Assembly: GCA_013152615.1 (NCBI GenBank)
Contig: JAADGA010000072.1
Span: 1 to 7,210, forward strand
DNA: 7,210 nucleotides
Source: Alphaproteobacteria bacterium
GTDB lineage: Bacteria > Pseudomonadota > Alphaproteobacteria > Sphingomonadales > Emcibacteraceae
Reading direction: 5' to 3'
Shown here piece by piece: positions 6,445 to 7,210 of the stretch (the stretch's first letter is position 1; each line of letters starts with the position of its first letter). The notes beneath the pieces are model-generated. The model worked only from the letters and a program-made list of their open reading frames with translations. It ran no database searches and was not told the origin of the DNA. Position numbers and translations under genes: made by a program.

Positions 6445-6585
6445 GTGACATTCCTATCAAATCTGATCGTAAACCTGTTGTTTCTACTGTTTAATCTGGG
6501 CATCTTCTATGCCATGTATTGGGCATTCCGGGAGGATTCGAAGATAGAGAAGAAAAACAAGACATCCTATAATAATAGGAAATAA
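6445..6585 (+). CDS. Small single-span membrane protein, 46 residues, function unknown
   Basis: From GTG 6445 to TAA 6585 the plus strand encodes 46 residues: one hydrophobic segment (about residues 7-28, IVNLLFLLFNLGIFYAMYWAF) followed by a highly charged tail (REDSKIEKKNK). That is the plan of a small inner-membrane protein with a cytoplasmic C-terminus. It ends 3 bp before the O-ligase ATG, and the AGGAAA at its own 3' end is the O-ligase ribosome site, so the two are probably translated together. Its own ribosome site is weak (GGAT, seven bases before GTG). I recognise no family. The tight coupling and the membrane pattern argue for a real gene; the non-ATG start and small size argue for caution. 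Confidence 0.6.
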   Translation: MTFLSNLIVNLLFLLFNLGIFYAMYWAFREDSKIEKKNKTSYNNRK

Positions 6586-6588
6586 CCC

Positions 6589-7210
6589 ATGCGCGATATT
6601 TTTATTTTTACCGCAATTATCATCATTGTCATTGCCACTCTGCGTAAACCGCAGATCGGTATTCTGGGGTGGTTATGGCTGTCAATTATGAATCCGCACA
6701 AGGAGGCCTATGGCTGGATCACCACCATGCCGGTGCTTAACATAATTGCCGGGGCGACCCTGATCAGTGTGGTCCTTAATTTCAAGCAGGCCAGAAAGGC
6801 GATGTTCCACCCGATCGTTGTACTCATGGTCATTTTCTATTTATGGACCTGCCTGTCCACCGTCTTTGCCGTTTCTTATGATCTGACCCTTCCCAAATGG
6901 GTGGAATTCTCAAAAACCATGCTGTTTGTATTTCTGATAATGCTGTTTTTCAACCGGCGCCACTGGATTATCTCGGCAATATGGGTGTTTATATTCTCGG
7001 TCGGCTATACTGGAGTCAAAGGCGGTGTCTTTACCGTGCTCACCGGTGGCGGGATAAGGATATGGGGGGCTCCCGGCACCATGTGGGGCGATAATAACGG
7101 TGTTGCGCTCGCCATGATAATGGTGATTCCGTTAATTTTCGCCATGAAGGATCTTCTTGGTAAAAAGATTCTGCGATTTGGTGTTTATTCCACCGCATTT
7201 TTTTCCTTTG
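6589..7210 (+). CDS. Exosortase A-associated O-ligase (Wzy/WaaL-like), C-terminal part beyond the window
   Basis: Open from ATG 6589 to the right edge, 207 codons with no stop; relatives are about 400-430 residues, so about half is present. The N-terminus MRDIFIFTAIIIIV, then LRKPQIGILGWLWLSIMNPH (about residues 19-38), and later the blocks YTGVKGGVFTVLTGGG (about 140-155) and WGDNNGVALAM (about 165-175) match the 'putative O-glycosylation ligase, exosortase A system-associated' family. Several membrane segments are visible. Such proteins belong to the O-antigen polymerase/ligase superfamily and are thought to transfer or polymerise lipid-linked glycan on the periplasmic side, possibly onto PEP-CTERM proteins; this role is inferred for the family. 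The start is supported by AGGAAA at 6577-6582 with six bases of spacing. The gene lies 3 bp after a small membrane ORF. Confidence 0.93.
   Translation, partial: MRDIFIFTAIIIIVIATLRKPQIGILGWLWLSIMNPHKEAYGWITTMPVLNIIAGATLISVVLNFKQARKAMFHPIVVLMVIFYLWTCLSTVFAVSYDLTLPKWVEFSKTMLFVFLIMLFFNRRHWIISAIWVFIFSVGYTGVKGGVFTVLTGGGIRIWGAPGTMWGDNNGVALAMIMVIPLIFAMKDLLGKKILRFGVYSTAFFSF

Overview
The window looks like part of an alphaproteobacterial (or at least proteobacterial) chromosome of moderate GC content. It holds a cytochrome c-dependent nitric oxide reductase operon next to a cluster of exosortase A (PEP-CTERM)-associated exopolysaccharide genes. The taxonomic guess rests on the norCBQD order and on the type of exosortase-associated genes; no rRNA or other taxonomic marker is present.

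Left part (1-4215, minus strand): norC, norB, norQ and norD are transcribed right to left, and norD runs off the left edge. NorC (membrane cytochrome c) passes electrons to NorB (catalytic subunit, haem b / haem b3-FeB), which reduces 2 NO to N2O. NorQ (MoxR-type AAA+ ATPase) and NorD (VWA protein) are needed to assemble the active enzyme, probably at the FeB insertion step. Two perfect FNR/NNR-type boxes (TTGAT-N4-ATCAA) are present: one upstream of norC, and a second in the norB-norQ gap, together with an intrinsic-terminator-like hairpin and an extended -10. This suggests the structural genes (norCB) and the maturation genes (norQD) are separate transcription units under the same low-oxygen/NO-responsive regulator.

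Middle (4216-4459): a divergent intergenic region with the norC control elements and the start region of the plus-strand hydrolase.

Right part (4460-7210): an exosortase A-associated alpha/beta hydrolase (hydrolase 1 type, Cys nucleophile, plus strand) converges on and overlaps by 12 bp a WalW-like polysaccharide deacetylase-family gene (minus strand). After a 140-bp AT-rich divergent spacer come a probable unannotated 46-residue membrane protein and the start of an exosortase A-associated O-ligase (Wzy/WaaL-like polytopic protein, plus strand), which runs off the right edge. These genes are expected to serve surface polysaccharide synthesis or protein glycosylation coupled to PEP-CTERM sorting. 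The exosortase itself is not in the window.

No tRNA, rRNA, CRISPR array, insertion sequence or prophage feature was seen. The main points beyond routine annotation are the second FNR-type box with a terminator inside the nor operon and the small membrane ORF with an inverted repeat at its start.
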